From Sphingopyxis sp. (lineage in GTDB: Bacteria > Pseudomonadota > Alphaproteobacteria > Sphingomonadales > Sphingomonadaceae): 8,031 nucleotides of DNA. The translations under genes and the position numbers were made by a program. The notes beneath the pieces are model-generated. The model searched no databases, was not told the DNA's origin, and worked only from the letters and a program-made list of their open reading frames with translations. The number at the start of each line of letters is the position of its first letter. Within the stretch, counting starts at the first letter, position 1. The DNA lies in NCBI GenBank assembly GCA_012035435.1, contig JAAUPH010000097.1, positions 1-8,031 on the forward strand, given 5' to 3'. Of the stretch, positions 1-8,031 are shown in pieces.

Positions 1-1742
1 CATTGTTTGTAGAAGGCGATCCAGTCGGCGAGCGCCACGCGGTCCCCCTCGCTGAGCTTTGCGGGGTCAAGCTCGACCCCCAGATGGCCGGTCACCGCGA
101 CGCTCGCACGGAAATCGAGCGGTTGGACGCGTCCGGTCGCGTGCGCGGGACTGGCGCCGACATGGCTACCCATCAGTTCGGGGGGCATGAAGGACAGAAA
201 CCCACGCTGGATATCCACGCGGCTGAGCGCGTCGATGTTGTCGCTGGTCCAGAAGCGGTGCGTATGCGCGACAACTCCGGCGTCAATCCGGCCGCCGCCG
301 CCGGCGCAGCTTTCAATCTCGACCGCCGGATGCGCTGCACGCAGCCGGGCCAGCAAGGCATAGCTGCCCGCCACTTGAGCCGTGCCATGCGCATTTGGCG
401 ACAGGTCGCGGTTATGATCCCATTTGAGATAGGCGATCGGCAGGTCGGTCAGGAGTTTGTCCAGCGCCGCGAACAGATAGTCCTGCACCTCGACCCGCGC
501 CATATCGAGCACCAGCTGGTTGCGCGAGGTCGGCGCAGTGAGGCCCTCCACCGCCAGCGCCCAATCGGGGTGCGCGCGGTAGAGGTCGCTGTCGGGATTG
601 ATCATTTCAGGTTCGACCCACAGACCAAATTCCATGCCAAGGTCGGTAATGCGCTGCGCCAACCGGCCAAGGCCTGCGGGATATTTGACCGCATCGACGG
701 TCCAGTCGCCCAGCCCCGCACGGTCGCTACCGCGCCCCTTGAACCAGCCATCGTCGAGCACGAAACGTTCGCAGCCTAAGGCAGCGGCGCGCTCGATCAG
801 GCCCAGCATGACGGCTTCGTCATGCGCGAAATAGCAGGCCTCCCAGCTGTTGAAATGCACCGGGCGCGAGCGCATCGTACCGCCGGGCCAAGTCATGCGC
901 GCGCGGATTGCGGCGTGAAAATTGGCGCTCGCGCCGTTTATGCCATCGGGCGAGAAGGTCGCGATCAAGTCGGGGGTGGCCCAGCTTTCGCCCGGTGCCA
1001 GCGCCAGTTCGCCCGGCACCAGCGCGGCCGCTGCGGACAGGATGAAGCCACCCTCGTCATCCGCCTCGACCGCCAGATCGCTGTCCCCCGACCAGGCGAG
1101 CTGCACCGCCCATACACCGTCCGACCGGCCATCGCGCACAAACAGCCCTGGCGGCCCGCCATGGCCGGTCACCCCGCGCCGCGACGTGCGCCGCCAGATT
1201 TGCGACGGCATCGCCTCGTCGATCCGTTGCAGTTCGGCATTGTGACGTCCGCGGAAACTGCGGATGGTGATCGCGGTGGCGGGCAGCGGGAGGATCGCAC
1301 TTGCCACCGTGGCCACCGCCAGCGGGGTGTCGCCGATATTGGTAACGCTGGCCGACAAGGTCAGGCAATCGCTCTGCGCATCCATCCGCATCTGCTGAAC
1401 CAGCCGCACCCCGCGCGCGCTGTCGCTGAGCGTGATGGTGACGACAGCATCGCCCTCCTCGACGCTACATTCATCCCACGCCAGCAGCGTTGCTGCCCCA
1501 ACGCGATGACACGCCAGCACCGCCGGCCCGAACCAGCCATTGCCCGCCGTCGGCGCGCTGGTCAGCGGAACATCGGCGTCCATCGAATAACTGGCGGCAC
1601 TGCGCTGGTCGGCGAGCGCGGTCAGCCCTGCCGGATTGACTCGCGCCCCCCAATGCCGCCAGCGTGGCGAACCCCCAGGCATCCATTCGAGCACGGCACT
1701 GGTGTCGCGCCCCTGAAGATGGATCAGGCGCGGCTTGCTCAT
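1..1742 (-). CDS. GH36 alpha-galactosidase (C-terminus beyond left edge)
   Basis: The enzyme hydrolyses terminal alpha-galactosyl residues (melibiose, raffinose or galactomannan-type oligosaccharides). The frame is open for 580 codons from ATG at 1742 to the window edge. Family GH36 is shown by an N-terminal beta-sandwich region (about residues 1-280), then a TIM barrel with NSWE (298-301), DDGWF (330-334) and LGDW. The nucleophile motif KWDHNRD has Asp442, SCAGGGGR spans 478-485, and WTSDN carries the acid/base Asp501. The 59-residue spacing between the two Asp residues matches bacterial GH36 enzymes. No signal peptide is visible, so it is probably cytoplasmic. The start overlaps the symporter stop as ATGA, which suggests one transcript and translational coupling. 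Full-length relatives have about 700 or more residues, so roughly 120 or more residues and the C-terminal beta domain are missing here. No frameshift is seen. The family call is secure; the exact substrate is inferred. Confidence 0.95.
   Translation of the reverse strand, partial: MSKPRLIHLQGRDTSAVLEWMPGGSPRWRHWGARVNPAGLTALADQRSAASYSMDADVPLTSAPTAGNGWFGPAVLACHRVGAATLLAWDECSVEEGDAVVTITLSDSARGVRLVQQMRMDAQSDCLTLSASVTNIGDTPLAVATVASAILPLPATAITIRSFRGRHNAELQRIDEAMPSQIWRRTSRRGVTGHGGPPGLFVRDGRSDGVWAVQLAWSGDSDLAVEADDEGGFILSAAAALVPGELALAPGESWATPDLIATFSPDGINGASANFHAAIRARMTWPGGTMRSRPVHFNSWEACYFAHDEAVMLGLIERAAALGCERFVLDDGWFKGRGSDRAGLGDWTVDAVKYPAGLGRLAQRITDLGMEFGLWVEPEMINPDSDLYRAHPDWALAVEGLTAPTSRNQLVLDMARVEVQDYLFAALDKLLTDLPIAYLKWDHNRDLSPNAHGTAQVAGSYALLARLRAAHPAVEIESCAGGGGRIDAGVVAHTHRFWTSDNIDALSRVDIQRGFLSFMPPELMGSHVGASPAHATGRVQPLDFRASVAVTGHLGVELDPAKLSEGDRVALADWIAFYKQ
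1739..1742 (-). other. ATGA stop/start overlap (translational coupling)
   Basis: The symporter stop TGA (1741-1739) and the alpha-galactosidase start ATG (1742-1740) share bases in an ATGA overlap. This arrangement usually lets ribosomes finishing the first gene re-initiate on the second. It also supports the chosen start, because no strong separate ribosome binding site is obvious just upstream. Confidence 0.85.
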
Positions 1743-3249
1743 ATCTTCCCGCGTATGTCCTTGAAGCCTACAAACGCGGCGCGGTTGCCGAACAGCACCC
1801 GGTTGGCTGCGAGGGCTACGGCGCAGCAGAGGATCAAATTGATGGCCATGATGTCGATATAATGCAGCGCGCCCAGTCCGAAATGTTCGTAGAATGTCTC
1901 ATCCGGATAGAGGCGGCCGGGCTCGTAGAGAATGAAGGTGTGGAGCGCATAGGCCGCCACGCCAAAGATCAGACCCATGATCGCCGCGCGCGCATCGACA
2001 CCCCGGAACAACAGGCCGACGATGAAGGCCGACAGGATCGGCATCGACGATAGGCCGTTCAGCTGCTGCAGTAGATCGATGATGCTTTTCGCGCTTTCAA
2101 AAGCTGGCACGATCAGGATTGAGGTGATCGTCAGCACCACACTGACCACTGCGGCCAGCCGCCAGTGATTGCTCACCCGCGCGATGAACTTGTCATGGAA
2201 ATCGACCGAATAGAGCGCGACCGAGCTATTGAGGATCGCGGCGGTATGCGCGATCACCGCCGCCGCCATCAACGCCGCAAAAGAGCCTGATAGCCAGGCG
2301 GGAAGCACATGCGCGACCACGCGGCCATAGCTTTGGTCGCCAATCGGGCCAAACAGCTTATAGGCGACCACACCCGGCACTGCCACGATCAACGGGATGA
2401 CCATGATGCGGATGCCCGCAGCGGCGAGCACGCCCTTCTGCGCCTCCCTGATCGTCGGTGCGATCATCGCTTTCTGCGTGATATTCTGGTTGTCGACCAA
2501 TAAAATATCTGGATGAACAACATGCCGGTGAACAGCGTGTGAAAGGGAATCTGGCTGTCGGGCGGGCCGATCAGCGTCAGCCGTTCTTGCGGTATTCCCG
2601 AGAAATCCCAGCCAATGGCGTTGCAGGCCAACACCACGACGAGCAGCGCAACCGACAGCATGCCGATGCCCGAATAGGTATCGACCACGGCGACGGCCTT
2701 GAGCCCGCCGGTCATCGTATAAATCGCCGCGATAATCGCCATCGGCGCGGCAAACCACAAGAGCGGCCAATCAACGCCGAACATCGATTTCAGGAACAGG
2801 CTGCCGCTATACAGCGACGCGGGCAGATAGATGAGGATATTGCCGACCAGAAACAGGAGGGAGATCACCGTGCGGATGCTGCCTCCGCCATAGCGGCGTT
2901 CGAGCAATTCGGTGACAGTGGTGCAATTGTTGCGGTAATAAATGGGCACGAACACAAAGGCGAGGATCATCAGTCCGACAAAGCCCGCCAACTCCCACCA
3001 GGCGAGCAGCAACATCTGGCCGCCGTTCATGCCGACAAGTTGCTCGGTCGACAGGTTGGTGATGGTGATGGATCCCGCGACAAACACCCAGCTCAGCCCG
3101 CGGCCGCCGAGGAACACATCTTTGCTCGACCCGTCATGCTCGCTGGGGCCACTGCGCAATTTGAGCCAGGTCGCCAAGCCCATCGCTGCGATGATCGCGA
3201 TGAAGATGCCAAATTGCACCGGGCTGACGCTCGCCGCTGCTACATTCAT
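1739..3249 (-). CDS. SGLT-type sodium/sugar symporter (SSS family), frameshifted
   Basis: This is an inner-membrane sodium:solute symporter of the SSS/SLC5 family, closest in motifs to sodium/galactose transporters such as Vibrio SGLT. ATG at 3249 is preceded by AAGGGGAG seven bases upstream. Visible features are an N-terminal helix (13-29), the DVFLGGRGLSW motif (44-54), STEQLVGMNG from residue 67 (Glu-Gln matching the sugar/sodium site of SGLTs), a GGLKAV loop, YWSTNQNITQ (about 250-259), and NSS (341-343) in the second sodium-site region. About a dozen hydrophobic segments fit the fold. One base is missing between 2490 and 2491. As written, translation leaves the frame after residue 253 and stops at 2464. 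Restoring one T on the plus strand (A in the coding strand) gives an uninterrupted 503-residue protein of normal family length. It is the first gene of a two-gene operon with the alpha-galactosidase. The substrate is probably a galactoside or galactose, inferred from its neighbours. Confidence 0.9.
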
Positions 3250-3256
3250 TTTCCCA

Positions 3257-3264
3257 CTCCCCTT
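3257..3264 (-). promoter_or_regulatory. Ribosome binding site of the symporter
   Basis: The coding strand reads AAGGGGAG, then seven bases, then ATG at 3249. This decides the start in favour of 3249 over an upstream ATG at 3333 in the same frame. That longer version would add 28 residues with no family resemblance. Confidence 0.75.
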
Positions 3265-3314
3265 GGCCGCCGGTCTGGCGCATTGTTGCGGCGCACGCAA
3301 GCGGGCCGCGATGC

Positions 3315-3336
3315 TTATTGACGATATGTTCAATAA
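3315..3336. promoter_or_regulatory. Candidate operator: 22-bp near-palindrome in divergent promoter
   Basis: Perfect 7-bp arms TTATTGA (3315-3321) and TCAATAA (3330-3336) surround an 8-bp centre whose middle ATAT-type bases also pair, so 18 of 22 positions are symmetric. It is AT-rich in otherwise GC-rich DNA and sits in the 122-bp gap between two divergent sugar genes, as expected for the binding site of a dimeric repressor or activator. No regulator gene is in the window, so the binding protein is unknown. A LacI-, GntR- or MarR-type factor would be plausible, but this is inference. Confidence 0.5.
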
Positions 3337-3358
3337 AATGGATGGCGTGGCAAGACAA
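3330..3358 (-). promoter_or_regulatory. Possible sigma-70-type promoter for symporter operon
   Basis: On the minus strand TTGTCT (3358-3353) is followed after 17 bases by TATTGA (3335-3330). The spacing is ideal, but the boxes match the consensus only partly (4/6 and 3/6). The -10 box would lie inside the right arm of the candidate operator, so a bound regulator would block it. The leader to the ATG at 3249 would be about 70-75 bases. Confidence 0.3.
3334..3339 (+). promoter_or_regulatory. Possible -10 box for beta-galactosidase
   Basis: TAAAAT matches the -10 consensus at five of six positions, lies about 33 bases before the GH42 start, and overlaps the end of the candidate operator. No good -35 box is present at the usual distance, which would fit an activator-dependent or weak promoter. 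It may also be chance in a short AT-rich patch. Confidence 0.3.
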
Positions 3359-3361
3359 AGT

Positions 3362-3366
3362 GGGAG
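3362..3366 (+). promoter_or_regulatory. Ribosome binding site of the GH42 gene
   Basis: GGGAG is followed by five bases and ATG at 3372. It supports 3372 as the true start, although the frame from that ATG is broken by an extra base after 12 codons. Confidence 0.7.
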
Positions 3367-3371
3367 CGATC

Positions 3372-5325
3372 ATGCGGCTGGGGGTTTGCTATTATCCGGA
3401 ACATTGGGCCCGAGGCGCGCTGGGCCGATGACGCGGCGCGCATGGCGGCGATGGGCCTGACCCGCGTGCGCATCGGCGAATTTGCGTGGAGCCGCATCGA
3501 ACCCGAGCCTGGCCGCTTCGACTGGGGCTGGCTCGACCGCGCCATCGATACGCTGCACGCGGCGGGACTGGGCGTCATATTCGGGACGCCAACCGCCACC
3601 CCTCCCAAATGGCTCGTCGATCAAATGCCAGACATGATCGCCATCGATGCCGAGGGTCGCCCGCGCAACTTCGGCTCGCGGCGCCATTATTGCTTTTCGC
3701 ATCTGGGCTATCGCCGCGAGGCCGCGCGCATCGTCCGCGCTGTCGTTGGCCGCTATGGCAATCACCCCGCGATCACCGCTTGGCAGACCGACAATGAATA
3801 TGGCTGCCACGATACCGCTGTCAGCTACTCGCACGCCGCCGCTGCGGGTTTTCGCGATTGGCTGCGCGCCAAATATGGCGAGGTGTCGGTGCTCAATGCG
3901 GCGTGGGGTAATGTCTTCTGGTCGATGGAATATCGCGATTTTGCCGAGATCGATCTGCCGCTGACCCCCGTGACAGAACCCAACCCCGCCCATGTGCTCG
4001 ACTTTCGCCGTTATTCCTCTGATCAGGTCGTCGCCTTTAATCATATCCAGACCGAGATCATCCGCGCCGGATCCCCCGGCCGCGATGTCATGCACAATTT
4101 CATGGGTTTCTTCACTCAGTTCGATCATCACGACGTTGGCCGCGATATCGATGTCGCTGGCTGGGACAGCTATCCGCTCGGCTTTCTGGAGCAATTCTGG
4201 TTCTCGGCAGCGGACAAGGCCGCCTATCTGCGCCAGGGTCATCCCGACATCGCCGCCTTTCACCACGACCTCTATCGCGGCACGACCGCGGGCGGGCGCT
4301 GGTGCGTGCTCGAACAGCAGCCGGGGCCTGTCAATTGGGCGCGTTTCAATCCCGCCCCGCTGCCCGGCATGGTGCGGCTATGGACGCTGGAGGCGATGGC
4401 GCATGGGGCGGAGCTCACCAGCTATTTCCGCTGGCGGCAGGCGCCATTCGCGCAGGAGCAGATGCACGCCGGACTGCTGCGCCCCGACAGCGTCGATGCC
4501 CCCGCGGCCGATGAAGTGCGCGCCGCCGCCACCGATATCGCCGCCATCGGCGCAGTGCAGACCGCACAGGCGCCGGTCGCGCTGATCTTTGATTACACCA
4601 GTGCCTGGGTGACCGACACTCAGCCGCAGGGGCGCGGGTACAGCGCGCTGCGGGTCGCCTTCGACTATTATTCGGCGCTGCGGGGGCGCGGGATCGACGT
4701 CGATATCATCGCCCCAGACAGGCCGCTCGATGGCTATGCCATGATCGTGATCCCATGCCTGCCGATCATTCCCCACGGGCTGACCGAGCGGCTGGCGGCC
4801 TTCGCCGGCCCAATTCTGATTGGCGCGCGGAGTGGCAGCAAGACCGCCGATTTCGCTATCCCGCCAACACTCGCTCCGGGCGCACTGCAGGCAATCTTGC
4901 CGCTGACCGTCACGCGCAGCGAAAGCCTGCGCGACGGGCATAACGAGCCAGGTGAGAGCTTCGCCCTTACGCGCTGGCTCGACCATGTTGACACCGATCT
5001 TGCTGCCGAGGAACGGCTCGCCGACGGAACCGGCGTTGTCTTTGCCCGTGGCAAAGCCCGCTATGTCGCGACATGGCCCGGCGCCGACCTGCTCGACCGG
5101 GTGGTTGCGCGGATGGCTGCGGAAGCGGGCGTCGCGCATGACTTGCTTCCTGCGGGCGTCCGTATCCGCTGTGCCGACGCCATCAGTTTTGCATTCAACT
5201 ATGGGGCTAGTGCGGCGAGCATTGCCATACCGCCGGACGCGCATATTCTGGTGGGCGGCGCCCTGATGCCGCCGGCGGGCGTCACGATCTGGCGATGCGC
5301 CGATGTTCAACCTGAACAGCGCTAG
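3372..5325 (+). CDS. GH42 beta-galactosidase, frameshifted near N-terminus
   Basis: The enzyme hydrolyses terminal beta-galactosyl residues (GH42; some members prefer galactan fragments or arabinopyranosides over lactose). The family N-terminus MRLGVCYYPEHW begins at 3372, but one extra G in the run 3406-3408 shifts the frame and leads to TGA after 19 codons. Removing it joins to PEARWADDAARMAAMG and gives 650 residues, a usual GH42 length. In corrected numbering the acid/base is Glu142 in NEY and the nucleophile is Glu314 in LEQQPGPVNW. The TIM barrel covers about 1-390, followed by the trimerisation domain and a small C-terminal beta domain. Cys107 and Cys145 remain, but the CxCxxC zinc ligands of some GH42 enzymes are absent. 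No signal peptide is seen. As written, translation could only start internally, for example at Met24 (3442), losing the first barrel strand. It diverges from the symporter/alpha-galactosidase operon. Confidence 0.93.
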
Positions 5326-5339
5326 GGTCAGGACCCTAG
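5322..5339. repeat. Perfect inverted repeat overlapping GH42 stop codon
   Basis: Arms CTAGGGTC (5322-5329) and GACCCTAG (5332-5339) are perfect inverted copies separated by AG. The TAG stop of the GH42 gene is inside the left arm, and the convergent phosphatase gene ends 17 bases further on. As RNA it can form a 7-bp stem with a four-base loop. No T-run follows on either strand, so it is not a classical intrinsic terminator. A role at the 3' end of two converging transcripts is possible. Confidence 0.5.
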
Positions 5340-5355
5340 GTTACGAATCAGCGTT

Positions 5356-5901
5356 TCAAAACCGCATCGCCACCACAACGCCCGCGCTCTTTGTATCGCC
5401 CCATGGGATGATCTGCACCTGGTCATGTTTGCGCCGCGTGATCAGATGCGCAGTGCCAGCGCCCAGCGCGGCCCCCACCAGCACATCGCCGACGCGGTGC
5501 TTGCGCGCCTCGACGCGGGAGAGGCCAACGAAGGATGCGACCAGATAGGCGGGCAGTCCCGCCTTCCACCCACGGCGATTGTGGATCGTCCCCGCCGCAG
5601 CAAAGGCGACCGAGGTGTGGCCGGACGGGAAGCTTTTGTCGTCGGACAGGTCGAGGCGGGTTGATGGGAAAGCCTCTTTCATCCCTGCCGTGATCAGCAT
5701 GGTTGCCCCGATGCTGCCCCCGGCCTGCAATGCGCCGTCCCAATCGCCCTCGATGATCGGCACACCAAAGGCGGCAACAACCAGCGCATCCCGCGCGATG
5801 GTGCCCGCATCGTTCCAACCTTCCTCGCTTGCGCCAGCCGGTAAGGGTGCGGCGGTCAGCGCGATGGCGGCAACAATCGCGCAGTGTTTTGCGTTCAGCA
5901 C
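5356..5901 (-). CDS. PAP2-family phosphatase (membrane or periplasmic)
   Basis: This is a type 2 phosphatidic acid phosphatase superfamily protein of 181 residues, which removes phosphate from a lipid or other phosphomonoester at the outer face of the inner membrane. All three signature blocks are present: Lys75 with Arg82 in KEAFPSTRLD, FPSGHT with His95, and SRVEARKHRVGD with Arg129, His135 and Asp139. GTG at 5901 is chosen because GGGAGAGG lies just upstream and the following residues form a signal peptide (hydrophobic 8-20, AGA-S cleavage-like site near 24). The frame extends upstream to 5970, but those 23 residues look non-coding. Several hydrophobic stretches (38-50, 60-74, 114-127, 138-153) fit PAP2 helices. 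The C-terminus ends in VVVAMRF, which resembles a terminal beta strand. It converges on the GH42 gene with a 30-bp gap. The substrate cannot be told; undecaprenyl-pyrophosphate, phosphatidate or lipid A are all possible. Confidence 0.85.
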   Translation of the reverse strand: MLNAKHCAIVAAIALTAAPLPAGASEEGWNDAGTIARDALVVAAFGVPIIEGDWDGALQAGGSIGATMLITAGMKEAFPSTRLDLSDDKSFPSGHTSVAFAAAGTIHNRRGWKAGLPAYLVASFVGLSRVEARKHRVGDVLVGAALGAGTAHLITRRKHDQVQIIPWGDTKSAGVVVAMRF

Positions 5902-5905
5902 AATG

Positions 5906-5913
5906 CCTCTCCC
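5906..5913 (-). promoter_or_regulatory. Ribosome binding site of the PAP2 gene (decides GTG start)
   Basis: The coding strand has GGGAGAGG, four bases, then GTG at 5901. It is the only strong Shine-Dalgarno sequence near the 5' end and sits exactly before the predicted signal peptide. Confidence 0.7.
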
Positions 5914-5975
5914 GCGGTCCTGTTGAACCTGTGGGCTAACTGGCCATACCCCGCCCACCCGCGCCAGCAAAATCG

Positions 5976-5991
5976 CGCAAATGCTATTGCG
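5976..5991. repeat. Short inverted repeat in PAP2/mdh divergent region
   Basis: CGCAA (5976-5980) and TTGCG (5987-5991) are inverted copies with a six-base spacer. The site lies in the 257-bp region between the divergent PAP2 and mdh genes and could be a small operator, but five-base arms occur often by chance in GC-rich DNA. Confidence 0.2.
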
Positions 5992-6005
5992 AACGATTAG
6001 CGTAA

Positions 6006-7181
<1,176 letters not shown>

Positions 7182-7203
7182 TGATGGAAAGTTCAGGAGA
7201 TGG

Positions 7204-7223
7204 GCTCCTGCCTTCGCAGGGGC
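7204..7223 (+). repeat. Hairpin between mdh and sucD (REP-like or attenuator/terminator)
   Basis: GCTCCTGC (7204-7211) and GCAGGGGC (7216-7223) pair over eight positions, including one U-G pair, with a CTTC loop. No T-run follows, so it is a poor intrinsic terminator. Very similar CCTGC-CTTC-GCAGG hairpins are, from memory, common between genes in sphingomonads, so it may be one copy of a dispersed repeat. It lies 22 bases before the sucD start. Confidence 0.5.
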
Positions 7224-7233
7224 GCAAAGCTAA

Positions 7234-7239
7234 AGAAGG
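7234..7239 (+). promoter_or_regulatory. Ribosome binding site of sucD
   Basis: AGAAGG is followed by six bases and ATG at 7246, where the conserved sucD N-terminus begins. Confidence 0.6.
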
Positions 7240-7245
7240 CCAAAC

Positions 7246-8031
7246 ATGTCCATCCTCATCAATAAAAACACCAAAGTCATCACGCAGGGCATGACCGGCG
7301 CGACCGGGACTTTTCATACGCAGCAGGCGCTCGCCTATGGCACGCAGATGGTCGGCGGGGTTACGCCGGGCAAGGGTGGGACCACCCATGCCGAAACCGG
7401 CCTGCCGATCTGGGACACGGTGGCGCAGGCGCGCGATGAAACCGGAGCCGATGCCAGCGTCATCTATGTCCCGCCGCCGTTCGCGGCCGATTCAATCCTG
7501 GAGGCGATTGCCGCCGAAATTCCGCTGATCGTGTGCATTACGGAAGGCATTCCGGTGCTTGACATGGTCCGCGTCAAGCGCGCGCTGGTGGGTTCCAAAT
7601 CGCGCCTGATCGGCCCCAACTGCCCCGGCGTACTGACGCCCGGCGAATGCAAGATCGGGATCATGCCCGGCAGCATCTTCTCGCGCGGCAGCGTCGGCGT
7701 CGTCTCGAGGTCGGGCACGCTGACCTATGAAGCGGTGTTCCAGACGACGGCCATCGGCCTTGGCCAGACCACCGCGGTCGGCATCGGCGGCGACCCCGTC
7801 AACGGCACCAACTTCATCGATGTGCTGGAGTTGTTCCTCGCCGACGAGGCGACCAAGAGCATCATCATGATCGGCGAAATCGGCGGCGATGCCGAAGAGC
7901 AAGCCGCCCAGTTCCTGATCGACGAAGCCAAAAAGGGTCGCAAGAAGCCGATGGCGGGCTTCATCGCCGGCCGCACCGCTCCCCCGGGCCGCCGCATGGG
8001 CCACGCCGGCGCGATCGTGTCGGGTGGCAAG
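7246..8031 (+). CDS. sucD: Succinyl-CoA ligase (ADP-forming) alpha subunit, 3' end missing
   Basis: This subunit binds CoA and carries the phosphohistidine of succinyl-CoA synthetase, which makes succinate and ATP from succinyl-CoA in the TCA cycle together with the SucC beta subunit. The 262 visible codons are open and family-like throughout. Seen are the CoA-binding region [14 protein letters not shown] (about 15-28), [51 protein letters not shown], and [10 protein letters not shown]. The active-site histidine is His253 in [11 protein letters not shown]. Relatives have about 290-300 residues, so roughly 30-40 are beyond the right edge. It lies downstream of mdh in the same direction, probably co-transcribed, with a hairpin in the gap. 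The usual partner sucC is not between mdh and sucD. Confidence 0.97.
   Translation, partial: MSILINKNTKVITQGMTGATGTFHTQQALAYGTQMVGGVTPGKGGTTHAETGLPIWDTVAQARDETGADASVIYVPPPFAADSILEAIAAEIPLIVCITEGIPVLDMVRVKRALVGSKSRLIGPNCPGVLTPGECKIGIMPGSIFSRGSVGVVSRSGTLTYEAVFQTTAIGLGQTTAVGIGGDPVNGTNFIDVLELFLADEATKSIIMIGEIGGDAEEQAAQFLIDEAKKGRKKPMAGFIAGRTAPPGRRMGHAGAIVSGGK

Noticed and set aside
822..1862. Long plus-strand ORF (346 codons)
   Set aside because: Antisense to the convincing GH36 gene; its product is Arg/His/Pro-rich without family resemblance and arises from GC-rich codon structure.
2485..2500. Programmed ribosomal frameshifting in the symporter
   Set aside because: No slippery heptamer or downstream structure, and SSS transporters are not known to use it; the other two genes with indels make a common technical cause likelier.
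2539..3321. Plus-strand ORF (260 codons) opposite the symporter
   Set aside because: Shadow of the symporter coding strand; charged low-complexity product with no recognisable motif.
3370..4266. Minus-strand ORF (298 codons) opposite GH42
   Set aside because: Antisense of the GH42 barrel; no plausible start signal and no domain.
4378..5310. Minus-strand ORF (310 codons) opposite GH42 C-terminal half
   Set aside because: Antisense shadow; composition typical of reversed GC-rich coding DNA.
7492..8004. Minus-strand ORF (170 codons) opposite sucD
   Set aside because: Antisense shadow of conserved sucD codons.

Overview
The window is GC-rich DNA, and the protein sequences read like an alphaproteobacterium, most likely a sphingomonad (Sphingopyxis/Sphingomonas-type). 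This assignment comes from memory of the malate dehydrogenase and succinyl-CoA ligase sequences and was not tested by a search. Genes are tightly packed and no mobile element, RNA gene or CRISPR array is visible.

Left two thirds (1-5325): a small galactoside-utilisation locus built around a divergent promoter at about 3250-3371. Leftward run an SGLT-type sodium/sugar symporter (1739-3249) and, overlapping it by ATGA, a GH36 alpha-galactosidase that leaves the left edge (1-1742). Rightward runs a GH42 beta-galactosidase (3372-5325). A 22-bp near-palindrome in the shared promoter region is a good candidate operator for coordinated control. Neither glycosidase shows a signal peptide, so the picture is uptake of a galactose-containing oligosaccharide through the inner membrane followed by hydrolysis of alpha- and beta-galactosyl bonds in the cytoplasm.

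Middle (5356-6158): a small PAP2-family phosphatase on the minus strand converges on the beta-galactosidase. A 257-bp region divergent from mdh follows, holding a possible promoter and a leader hairpin.

Right (6159-8031): the TCA-cycle genes mdh (malate dehydrogenase) and sucD (succinyl-CoA ligase alpha subunit, cut by the right edge), with no sucC between them.

The most notable observation is technical or evolutionary rather than a new system. Three of the five genes (symporter, GH42, mdh) each carry one single-base indel that breaks an otherwise perfectly conserved reading frame. One of them is a core TCA enzyme, so base-level sequencing or assembly error is the most economical explanation. 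Real inactivation of the sugar genes cannot be excluded from sequence alone. I see no convincing undescribed biological system here.
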